Positions 48,950 through 58,429 of a DNA stretch of 64,000 nucleotides are shown here, one piece after another. The notes beneath the pieces were generated by a model. It had not been told where the DNA came from. It saw only the letters and a list, made by a program, of their open reading frames with translations, and ran no database searches. Made by a program: the position numbers and the translations under genes. Position 1 is the stretch's first letter. Each line of letters begins with the position of its first letter. Source of the DNA: Siphonodentalium dalli (Eukaryota > Mollusca > Scaphopoda > Gadilida > Siphonodentaliidae); NCBI GenBank assembly GCA_032622095.1, contig CP136063.1:216585982-216649981 (forward strand), given 5' to 3'.

Positions 48950-49130
48950 AGCAGATTTGACCTTGAATTGACCATTTTGAAGGTCAGGTCGGAGTCACGA
49001 TTTGACCCGTCCAAAACACTCCCCGGACAAAAGCATCCGTAGGTATCAAATTTCGTCGAAATCCGTCCAGCAGTTTTCCCGGCCATAGCTAACAGACAAA
49101 CAAACAGAAGTCCCAAAATATATATTAGAT
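48950..49130 (-). repeat. T128 repeat family (locus 2, inverted)
   Basis: Reverse-orientation unit with GACCTTGAATTGACCATTTT, CACGATTTGACCCGTCC and CACTCCCCGGACAAAAG, ending in AACAGACAAACAAACAGAAG. A second copy of the end segment, CAGACAAACAAACAAACAG with GTCCCAAAATATATA, occurs at 49,481-49,515. About 1.3 units. Confidence 0.7.
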
Positions 49131-49520
49131 CATTTGTGGGTACCCGTTTCAAGGTGAAGGTCACATCGGGCGGAAAACTGACCCGATGGAAATCTTCCCC
49201 ATTCCCAGGAACCCCTAAGTACGAACACAGAATCATACAACACGCTCATGTCTGTACACAGACACAACACGCTCATGTCTGATCATATACACGCTCTTTA
49301 TCAACAACACTGCGGATACGAACGCTCTTTAACTATCACGCGATTAATTTTCCCATGAACTACCCATTGCTGTGGCGGGGGATTGGAGAATGAGTGCTCT
49401 GACGTTCTCAGAGGCGGTGCGATGACATCTTGGATTTTACCCTTAGATAGGAAGTTTGGGCTCAATCCGTCCATAGTTAACAGACAAACAAACAAACAGA
49501 AGTCCCAAAATATATAGTAA

Positions 49521-49637
49521 ACTGTTTTTATGGAGATGTAACCGTGAGGTAAGTGGTCATAACTTGTATGTAAAACCCTTCGGTTTTTACACAAGGTATG
49601 ACCACTTATCTCACGGTTACATCTCCATCAAAACAGT
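49521..49637. repeat. 117-bp hairpin with 4-nt loop
   Basis: Arms of about 56 nt (49,521-49,577 and 49,582-49,637) around a CTTC loop, with few mismatches. The stem includes TATGGAGATGTAACCGTGAG pairing with CTCACGGTTACATCTCCAT. No obvious target duplication. Likely a fold-back element attached to the T128 end. Confidence 0.8.
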
Positions 49638-49639
49638 CC

Positions 49640-50940
49640 ACATGACAGTTAATCCTTATATTCCTTGCTGAATAATCGAGGGATATTTCTTCTCGACAGA
49701 TCTTACACGTCTTCACAAACAATGTCATTTTTTTTGGGTTAAATGTAAAAATAACGAATCACCGGCCGGGAATGGCGAATCTTGAATGAAAATTGATTCT
49801 ATTGCAAGTGTGGGGAAGCCGATCGCTCAGAATCGTAGAACTGTATATAGTTATAACTTTAATAACCTGATTACGAGAATAAATAAACCAAACTTGTAAT
49901 TATACGGAAAATATATGTGCATTTTTAGGAATACCGATTGCTCATCAAATATCATAATTTGTTTTAATCTAATATAATTAAAAGGCCACCAGAAAAGCAG
50001 GGAGTAGTTCTATCAATTTGTTATATGACCTCAAATATGGAATTTCATCACGTGAGTTGTTTCACCGGAAAATTTGGCTAAGTCAATATATATACACTGG
50101 AAAACACATTTTGTTTGAGAATAGTTTTGTCTTCTTAAACAAAGGGGAATAAAGTTATAATGTTGTTTGCATAATCCAACGGGGTGGGGGTCTGCAAAAA
50201 AATGACGTACACATGGTGAACAAAAAATCCGCCCAACCGGGTACCCACCACCCCATATGTGCACACAAAAAAATGTTTGTCCTCCAAATTGGTGGCCCAC
50301 CATAATTTTATATTTTTAGCTGGGTTTTTTTCGATGACTCGAGTCAAAATCATTTTCATTATAATGACCATGTTTGCATCCTTCATAGAGAACATAGGTG
50401 TATTTTGCACTAATCCATGGATCAAAATAATTTTTAGCATATATTTTGTTGAGAATAAAAGGAGATGGTCCCATAAATGGCCGGATTTAATGTACAATCC
50501 CCATTTAATGCTGATAGATTTATAACAAGAATCTCAGTGATCACTGCAGTGAGACTATTTGATGCAGCTATAAAGTTATTTCTGTTATCAACGGATACGA
50601 TATTCCTCAGTGTAAAATATATCTGCATGTCTTTGATGACTGCTAATTTGCATCTAAAAATCATTCAAATTGAATGGTACACCTTTGATAATTTCGAACA
50701 ATATATAGTAACACTTATTTACGTGAAACCCATGGTGCCCACCAATGTGATTTTTCTATGTTAAGTTTGTTTTATATAATTTCAAAGTGGAATAGAATAT
50801 GTATAGTGTTTGCATCTGTATGCATTTGGCCACCCCCCTAATTTGATACCCAATTGCCGCATATTTAGAGAGAATATGCTACCTTGTTTTATTCTGCTAA
50901 AGAAAATTTCTTGATTATACCTGGCTTTGCGTCACTAATG
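49640..50940. other. Spacer, nothing recognised
   Basis: Open frames of up to 120 codons overlap on opposite strands at 50,030-50,760 and are low in recognisable features. Their translations have random hydrophobic composition. I do not call a gene. Confidence 0.45.
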
Positions 50941-50949
50941 GCATAATGC

Positions 50950-52459
50950 ATTGAACATATGAATCGATCTGCATCAATTGGATCATTACAGAGCGGAGCA
51001 TATCTTAGTTTTCTCAGGACAACTGAGACCATTTTCAATCCATATTAACAGGATATGATAAAATGTAAGTTTTATATATCAGGAAATTATATTTTGTTGC
51101 TAAATATTTATCCGGTTAACTATAAATTATTCCAACAGAACCTGACAAAACTTAGCCAACTGTACCGAACATACTGGAATATACTTAAGACCTCAGTTTA
51201 ATCTAAAGCAAATTGAAGCGCATCAGTATTGCAACATACTTATATGTATTCACATTCCTATCAAAATGGTGGTATGCAGGCCGCTGAACAATAGAACAGT
51301 ATCAGTGTTTGTAAAAATATTTAAACATTTTGCAATTTTTCTGGGCTCCAGACCATGTGTACCCATCCCCGGCCCTGTGTACGGAATGTTTCGTTAGACC
51401 CACTCCCTGCATAATCTAGGGACAAAAATTCTACAGAACAGTGAAAAAGCTCTTCAGTTCTCTACTTTTTAAATTACTTGACCACACTGTACGGAAATGA
51501 GACAGGCGATCTTATGTGCGACTGGAATATTTATAAATAACTCGCTAGATAACCACACCCAAAATATTATATAGTTCAGTATCAGTGACAGCCGATGTCA
51601 TTCCCTACAAACGCAAAACAATATATATCATGTGTCAGGGCTTATATTTGCCACACACACAGCACCGCGAATAAGTAAAACTACAACACACAAATGTTCA
51701 TAATATAAAATATTATCCATTGTTAAATATACTCAATCCGATTGAATGGTCCCCGTATCATCAGATTACAACAACATTTTTTGAAATGCCGCTTCAGTTA
51801 TCAGAATTGATTAATTGCCTAAAAATAATGCTAACCATTATTATAGTATAAAACTACCCAAGACGTTATTTGTAAACATTTTGTTCAACGAAGTTTGGCC
51901 GGTTTGTCAAATATCTAAATCCAATGCCACTTGATTTTATAGTTATCCATCTTCATTCGCAATTTGGTCCGAGACTGTCGACTTGGCGAATATTTGCCAG
52001 ACGGCAAAAATTACATATCTCGAGAAATAAAAAATTTGAAAAATCGATATCTGATCAACCGAGCTCTGACGGTTCGGTTCATCGACTCGAATCAGATATT
52101 TAGTTTGCCCCCGAAGCCAAAGAAAAAGTAATATGGGAGCGTTAATTCGGATTATGCATCTTTAAAAAAGACAAACATGAAACCATTTTGTTGGATATCG
52201 GCGGAGTGATACAAATAACAAGACCAGTGCACGTGGATATGTCGTTGAGTGAAGTTTATTGCAGCACGAGTTTCAAAAATATCATGTATTCATTGTATTG
52301 TTTCGCCCTCGTGTTGACTATTCATATCGCAAGTGGTTTCGTGTGACCTCATATTTTATATATAGAATCGTTTGTTTCATGCTCGGTTTATCTGGATATA
52401 CATTTTGTGGCAAAGAATCACACTACATTATGAAAGTTCGTGGAATCTTCGGATGGTGA
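50950..52459 (+). repeat. Repeat B, copy 2
   Basis: Matches 21,066-22,532 from TAGTTTTCTCAGGACAACTG to GTGGAATCTTCGGATG. Approximately 51,640-51,885 has no counterpart in copy 1, and copy 2 lacks about 100 bp near copy 1 position 22,260-22,380. Copies differ by many substitutions, so this is an old duplication. Confidence 0.65.
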
Positions 52460-52689
52460 TAAGAGATATTTGGATCAGCCACGCAGTTTGTGTGAAACAC
52501 ATTTTCGATGTGTGCACAAGCAGATAACATATGCTGTCGATGTGAGTGCAACACATTTCTATTTTGTATTCCACCTCGTACATTTCTAATTTTAAGTCAG
52601 TTGTCTATAATGAACAGTATAACCACCCGATAATGTATGCACAATATTAGAGTGAGACTGATTTGGTAGTTATAGATAAATTATTACAA

Positions 52690-53090
52690 ATTGACACAAT
52701 TTAATACTAATAGGGCAAGGCTAAATATCTTGCTTGGTGTGGACGCGGGTATACATTTGGCCCATGTTTTACCACATCCTCCTTTATTTTGTGCATGTCA
52801 TTTGTTACATTTTTGCACATTCGCTCACAATATTATGGGATCACGTTTTATTTGGAATACATCATTGTATTTTCATTCCACGCGCCTACTATTTCACAGC
52901 TAAAGAATTAACGCACTTAAAACACCAATGTATATTGCTACGACTAGGATTTATCGACCGGGTGGTCACTGGTCGATCAGAGTATCAGAGTCACCAGTCG
53001 ATCAGAAAATCACATAGAGCTCTTCGTATATTTCTCGAAACAGCCAGGTTCTAAATAGTTATGGTATATTAATAGGCTTGACTGTGTGGC
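52690..53090 (+). repeat. Repeat D, copy 2 (separated from E)
   Basis: Matches 30,140-30,490. At its right end CAGTTTAAAAT (53,091-53,101) begins the left target duplication of retroposon copy 3. A short local duplication, GGTCGATCAGA, occurs near 52,971 and 52,996. Confidence 0.65.
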
Positions 53091-53101
53091 CAGTTTAAAA
53101 T

Positions 53102-54680
53102 GATTGATTGAGGGTTTAACGTCGTTTTAGCCGCCAGGCCATATCACGACCAGGAACAGAATCAGATATCAAAAAGGATTTTAGCAACTTTGTAGATAAA
53201 TTAGACAGTGGATTAGATTAAAACAATGCAATGAGGAGCTTTGTACAAATAAAAGCACCCAAGAGGTATCTGTCCACTTGGAGTCAAGATTATAATTTCA
53301 AGAATTGACTAGTGTACAATCATACTATAAAACGTATAAAAGTGGTACAAGAATAGATAATAAATAGCAAATAAATAACACGAAATTACAAAGGAGCCAC
53401 ATCGAAATATGTAAAGTAGCATTTAAAATCAGAGTTTGCAGTAATAAGGTATTTATAATATTTTTGAATCGCACATGAACCGTTATCAGTGCGCCAAGTT
53501 GATTGTCTGGTGGGTGAGACAGAACGCCATCCTTCACCCAACCGACAGCCTCGATCCACAAATACTGTTTCTTGTCTTTGAGGGTTAACCGTTTCTCATC
53601 AATCATGCGGTAAACTTTTGAAAGCTCAAATATGTACCTATATTTTGAGAGTCGAAACGTTTGATTGACTTTGGTGATCTTTGTTTCGAATCAACATGCA
53701 ATTTTTCTTTCGGAAAAATATGATCAACTTGCATAGATTGTTTCTGAAGAAATGTCTCAAGAGCAGAAGCTGTATCTATAACCTGCGCTTCAGGTTCTGA
53801 AACAGGAATAATATCAGTCGCCTCAACTTGTGTGGCGATTGATATACATGTACTGACGAGTTTAGTTTGACTGTGCAGAATGAGAAACTTGCCAGTTTGA
53901 TTTTTTTTTAAAGATTGTTACAAATCTTATGATCATGACCAGAAATAGAACATCGTGCACATATGGTTTCTTTACTTTTACAATGTTCCTGGCATGGCCA
54001 CACCCATGGATAACCAAAACTGGTGTCTGTACAATGGTTGCTAATTGCAGCAGAGCATCAGATTGAACTTTCTTGAAACAATTAATGAAGACAGAGCCAC
54101 AAATTGGCCCTGTTCTGATTGGTTTAACATATTCCAATTGTCCAGCAATGCTTTGTAGCGTTTTATCAATAACAAAGACAGAAGGTCTTTTCACATTTGG
54201 GTCAAAGCCAAGAACCAAGTACTGAGGGAATATCCCAGCATCAATGGAACTTGGTGAGTCACCATTCTTACGAGCAATACGTTCTTTATTTATTTGAATT
54301 GCCATACGAACAGCAAAACATCGAAAACTAGCCAAGCAGCCGCCGTTGACTGCCCTCCGAATTCTGGTCGGGCCAAAGACTGGTACATAGCTGAAGCGGT
54401 GACCCGTTTAGTCGCTGCATATAGCAGCCTCCCGGTACCTCTCCACAGTGAGACATGTGTGAAAAATACAGGGATCAACAATCATCAGGGCGAACATACA
54501 AGAGACAGGAGATAACAGAAACATCATAAGTGAAACAAAATAATAGAAACATGAGCTAAGCCGTACTCGCAAGTCGATGCCTCTCGTGATACGGCCACCC
54601 CAAACAGGGCCACATTTGGGGATTTTTACAACTCGCAGTGGGGCGGTAAGTCTAATCTACCCCGTGGCCACACGGGATGA
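53102..54680 (-). mobile_element. ORF1-only non-LTR retroposon, copy 3 (full length, 11-bp TSD)
   Basis: Flanked by CAGTTTAAAAT at 53,091-53,101 and 54,681-54,691. On the minus strand it starts GTCATCCCGTGTGGCCACGG and has a 5' UTR of about 375 bp. ORF1 spans 54,304-53,386. A 3' UTR of about 280 bp ends with ACGTTAAACCCTCAATCAATCA. The whole element is 1.58 kb and there is no room for a reverse transcriptase. It sits between repeats D and E, which are adjacent elsewhere. It must have been moved by enzymes supplied by another element. The intact 5' UTR and clear TSD make it the best-preserved copy. Confidence 0.85.
53386..54304 (-). pseudogene. gag-like ORF1 of the retroposon
   Basis: Begins MAIQINKERIARKNGDSPSS and continues with FPQYLVLGFDPN, FVIDKTLQSIAGQLE and VKPIRTG, the N-terminal module of mollusc non-LTR ORF1 proteins. 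A frameshift then moves the zinc-knuckle region to another frame, where CARCSISGHDHKIC (C-x2-C-x4-H-x4-C, about 53,930-53,975) is readable. The C-terminal part near 53,600-53,386 includes LTLKDKKQYL and EAVGWVKD and ends DVAPL before the stop. The original protein would be about 305 residues. Its role in relatives is RNA binding. At least two frameshifts make this copy non-functional. Confidence 0.78.
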
Positions 54681-54690
54681 CAGTTTAAAA

Positions 54691-54950
54691 TACTTTCGTT
54701 TTGTGTACACAAATCGTGTCCAATATGGGGCAATGCTTGGTCTCTTTGGCCACTTGAAGAGAAGAGTCTTCTCTTGCCCACAATTTCGGCCAACCCACCT
54801 CGCTAGCATCTCACAGATAACAATAAAAACAACAAATTTACAAAATGGAAACTTCGAAACAAGTGCGCCAAGCTCTCGGCCGATTTATTTACATCCACAT
54901 TCTCTGCCTATAATGTTGTGTCACGTGAGCGAAGAGTTAGGTCTCAATTA
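54691..54950 (+). repeat. Repeat E, copy 2
   Basis: CTTTGGCCACTTGAAGAGAA, CCAACCCACCTCGCTAGCAT and the CTCGGCCGATTTATTTACAT end match 30,510-30,660. About 45 bp after the retroposon have no counterpart in the D-E copy, so a small deletion occurred in one lineage. Confidence 0.6.
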
Positions 54951-55024
54951 AATTGGAAAAATTTTATTAATAATTTTAATAATATATAATATATTTCTTT
55001 TTTGTTTGTTATTTATTTAATGTT

Positions 55025-55500
55025 TTCTTTTTGGTTAAATTGAGCAGGAGTTAAACTTAAAACCATCTTTGTTTCCACGAATTATGTCACTTACTCCGCC
55101 CATATTTGGCCAGGTGACCCCAATTGAACAACTTGGAATCAGAGTCACACAAGGAAACTCCATGACAAATATCAGCTAAATCAGACTGATGGTTCTTGAG
55201 AATAAGTCGTTTTAAGAATTACTATGGTGGGAAAAAGTTAAGTCTCTGGCTCCCCCCATATTTGACTTGGACACCTCATTGAAACATATGCATGTGAGTC
55301 ACTCAGGGAACGTCCACACCGAATGTGGACACATAATGGTCTTATGGTGCTGGAGAAGAATACGATTGACTATATCTCCACCGGAGACTTCATCTGAGCT
55401 AATAAAAGGTTGGTAATGTATTTGAGTTGTTTAGTAACAATGAGTCCAGTAGTTTAATTGCGTTCAATGTGATATGCATGCTGCTAAAAGGCTATACAAC
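55025..55500 (+). repeat. Molluscan dispersed repeat R3, copy 3
   Basis: Aligns with 31,090-31,480: ATTGAGCAGGAGTTAAACTT, TTACTCCGCCCATATTTGG, CAGGTGACCCCAATTGAAC, GCTAATAAAAGGTTGG and a GAGTCCAGTAGTTT end. Longest copy of the family in the window. Confidence 0.6.
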
Positions 55501-55883
55501 ATATACTATTATACAAATAATGATCCAATGATATGTCCTCAATAAGAATGAAAAATATGAGTGTATTGCCCAGGCGAAAACAGAACATCGTCATCAGGAA
55601 CTGGTTTTGTGCTTTCTATCAAGATAGAGCCAGAATTGGTTTACTTTTTTCCAGAAAATCCCCGAAAAGATTTGCCGGGGACAAATACGCAAGTTCTTGC
55701 AACAGCTGAGTGAATCCAAGTACATTAAAGGGGTACTGTACGCCATTTTTCACTAAATTCCCAGTGATAACAATGATCTAATATCGATAATATATAGAAA
55801 ACTGAGTAATTTGAGTCGACGATGTATTCTGTAAACGTTCAGGTTAATAGTTATCTTAAAATCAAGGTTAATAATTTGATATA

Positions 55884-55917
55884 AATTTAATTTATGGCTG
55901 GAGCCATAAATTAAATT
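55884..55917. repeat. Perfect 16-bp palindrome
   Basis: AATTTAATTTATGGCT and its exact reverse complement are separated by GG. A/T-rich stem with no sign of a terminator or element end; probably a chance or structural palindrome. Confidence 0.7.
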
Positions 55918-56234
55918 GCGAATTTCCGTGTACAAGACATAATGTAATAATTCACGGATAGTGGATTGGGCAACGCGTGGCACACATGATCGTGAAACAA
56001 ATTATGTTGATTCGGGGCGTAAACTCAAGCCACACAATATAGCCTAGTGACTACAATGACTTAAATCGGTTTATTACATTATCCTACCCTTATTCCATTC
56101 AATAAACCAATTCTATAAATAGTTACGTGAAGCGTCATTGCATGCCTTATGGAAGCCGATGTTACTTTCGCGTCCCATTTGTTGATTTAAGCATGTGTTG
56201 TCGGTGTTTTGGATCATGTAATAAATATAAATAG

Positions 56235-56345
56235 AACTCGTCCCCAGTTTATAGCCGAAATTACAAAACGAGTCCAGTAAGGCTCGGTACATACCTAATT
56301 TACTGGACTCGTTTTGTAAATTCCGCTATAAACTGGGGACGAGTT
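56235..56345. repeat. Long hairpin element (M2, copy 2)
   Basis: Arms of 46 nt (56,235-56,280 and 56,300-56,345) with a few mismatches and a 19-nt loop. The stem contains AACTCGTCCCCAGTTTATAG and ACGAGTCCAGTAA. Downstream, GTAGATCCTCTATATATGTC resembles the end of the hairpin at 6,052-6,216, suggesting one family with variable stems. Confidence 0.75.
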
Positions 56346-56579
56346 GTAGATCCTCTATATATGTCATTGGTAAGCATATACTATAACATTTATTTGACAC
56401 ATTTTCTTAAAAACTGTCCAAAAACTAGAGGTCAGATTCCATGGAATCAGATATACTTCCATGGTATCCCATCCCATCCCATGTGAGTGCTATGCGTATA
56501 TGTGTGTTCCTCTTCGTACGACAACGCAATGGTGACATATGATCTGATGGTGCACTTGCATTAACATTTCTAAATTTAA

Positions 56580-56980
56580 TATATATTTTGGGACGTCTGT
56601 CTGTTTGTTTGTCTGTTAACTATGACTGGGAAAACTGCTGGACGAATTTTGACAAAATTTGATAAATATGGGTACTTTTGTCCAGGGAGTGTTTTGGACG
56701 GGTCAAATCGTGACCCGACCTGACGTTGACCTTCAAAAAGGTCAAACCAAGGTCAAATCTGGTAAACAGACGGATTTCAACAAAATTTGACACCAATGAG
56801 TACTTTTGTCCGGGGAGTCTTTTGGGTGGGTCAAATCGTGACCCCGACCTGATATTGACCTTCGAAATGGTCAGTTCAAGGTCAAATCGGGTAAAACGAA
56901 CGGATTTCGACGAAATTTGATACCTAGGGAAACCTTTGTCCGGGGAGTGTTTTGGACAGATCAAATCGTGACAATACGTT
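56580..56980 (+). repeat. T128 repeat family (locus 3, about 2.6 units)
   Basis: TACTTTTGTCC at 56,673 and 56,801 and a variant at 56,931 give periods of 128 and 130 bp. The block begins with GTCTGTTTGTTTGTCTGTTA, the reverse complement of the end seen at locus 2, so the family has a defined end. It is followed immediately by the 345-bp tandem array. Confidence 0.78.
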
Positions 56981-56984
56981 ACTT

Positions 56985-57800
56985 TTATAGTAGAGCGGGC
57001 ATACCTATATAGTATATCGGTGAGCATGTTCAAACATTTGCCTTGCTTCTTGACAAGTCCGTTTGAATTTGCGTCATGAAGAGAGGGTTTTATTTAGAAT
57101 AATATATATCACCCGTTACAACGTTATACACTACCAGCGTTAAACCGTCCAATCTAAATCTTTAAAAAGCGTACTAATCTTGCGTTTAGATACTACTTAT
57201 GACATCCACTCGTCGGAAAGTTTTTATCTCAATATCTGATTTTCGGAGTAATTTTCCCCATTCGATCTTCGGTGGAATTTGCCAAATCTGACCCCACCCG
57301 ACACTAAGACTCCCTTGAGCAGGTTGCGTTTATAGTAGAGCGGTCAAATTTTGTTGGCGTACCTACAGTATACCGGCTTACATGCTCCTGCGTGGAACTC
57401 GCTCCTACGTTAGCCCGTTTGGATTTGGGGCTAAAAATCGACTAGTGATAGACTACATAAGTATACATATTTATGATATATAGCGTTGTCACGAGTAAAC
57501 CGTTCCATCTGAAAATTAGAAAATTGCGCTCTAGATGCGCGTGAACACTAGCCATCAGATGGACTCGTCAAAAACAATTATCTCGATGTTTGAATTTTCC
57601 CCCCTTTGCAATTTTCGTGGAATTTTCCTAAAGTCTCAACCCACCCTGACACGCATTCTCCGTTGGGCATGTTACATTTACAGTATAGCCGTCAAACTTC
57701 AGGCACGTACATAAAGTATGTCACCGTTCTTGCTACGACATTATCTTGCTCTTTAATCAGCCGGTTTGGATTTGGCGGGAAAAATAGTTGCAATATTTCC
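56985..57800 (+). repeat. ~346-bp tandem repeat, about 2.3 diverged units
   Basis: TTATAGTAGAGCGG at 56,985 recurs at 57,330 and, diverged (TTACAGTATAGCCG), at 57,678. The periods are 345 and 348 bp. Other anchors are CCGTTTGGATTTGGGGC near 57,415 with CCGGTTTGGATTTGGCGG near 57,762, and AAACCGTCCAATCT / AAACCGTTCCATCT. Units are perhaps 65-70% identical, so this is old. No coding frame is conserved between units. Confidence 0.72.
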
Positions 57801-57934
57801 ATACCCCGTAACGCGGAAAGTCCGGGGTAAAAACATTTTTAAGCGGTATCTTCGAGTCCGAATCTTTCGTCCAATTCGGAATATGCAATAAAAATTTTAG
57901 AGCTCGGTTTATTCATCCCGGTGTATAGTGTGTC

Positions 57935-58420
57935 CCTGTTTATGGGCGGTAACTCTTCAGGGAAAGCGCGGACACAAGTTTTGATGCCGATGGGCAGTAG
58001 GGCATACCGAGGTGTACATACGGTCCAATTTTCGATGCTCTGCTCCTTATAATTTCCGAGATAATAAAATGACATTTTTTCAAATAAAGGGAGATAACTC
58101 CACAGGGCAAACGCGGACAATATTCATTATACGTCGATAGGTTAGAACTCTTTGACCCCAACATACGTACAAAATTTGAGATTCATACTCCTTATACTTT
58201 CAGATATTAGGGAGTTGTAAAAGTGTCGAGTATAATAATAATAATAATGAAAAATAATCGAAAAAGGGCCATAACTCCGTCAAAATCCATTCGGCCGAGT
58301 TTCCGATACCATTGTACTTAGTAGACCGTGGATGCCTACAATCGCTAGAGATTTCGCGTTCCTACTGCCCTTAGTTTCTGAGTATTTCCAAATAAACGGA
58401 AAACGGCACCAGTACAAAAA
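57935..58420. repeat. Molluscan 'ATAACTC' repeat with ~145-bp periodicity
   Basis: GGGCGGTAACTCTTCAGGGA (57,940), GGGAGATAACTCCACAGGGC (58,088) and GGGCCATAACTCCGTC (58,266) recur with following GCGCGGACA / ACGCGGACA. An (ATA)n run lies at 58,231-58,249. I recognise 'GGGCCATAACTC' as a very common bivalve repeat core. Overlapping open frames of 80-93 codons on both strands come from this repeat. Confidence 0.6.
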
Positions 58421-58429
58421 CAATAAACT

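Noticed and set aside
50031-50764. Overlapping open frames of 76-120 codons on both strands
   Set aside because: Opposite-strand overlap, no motif and no homologous copy to test conservation; most likely chance.
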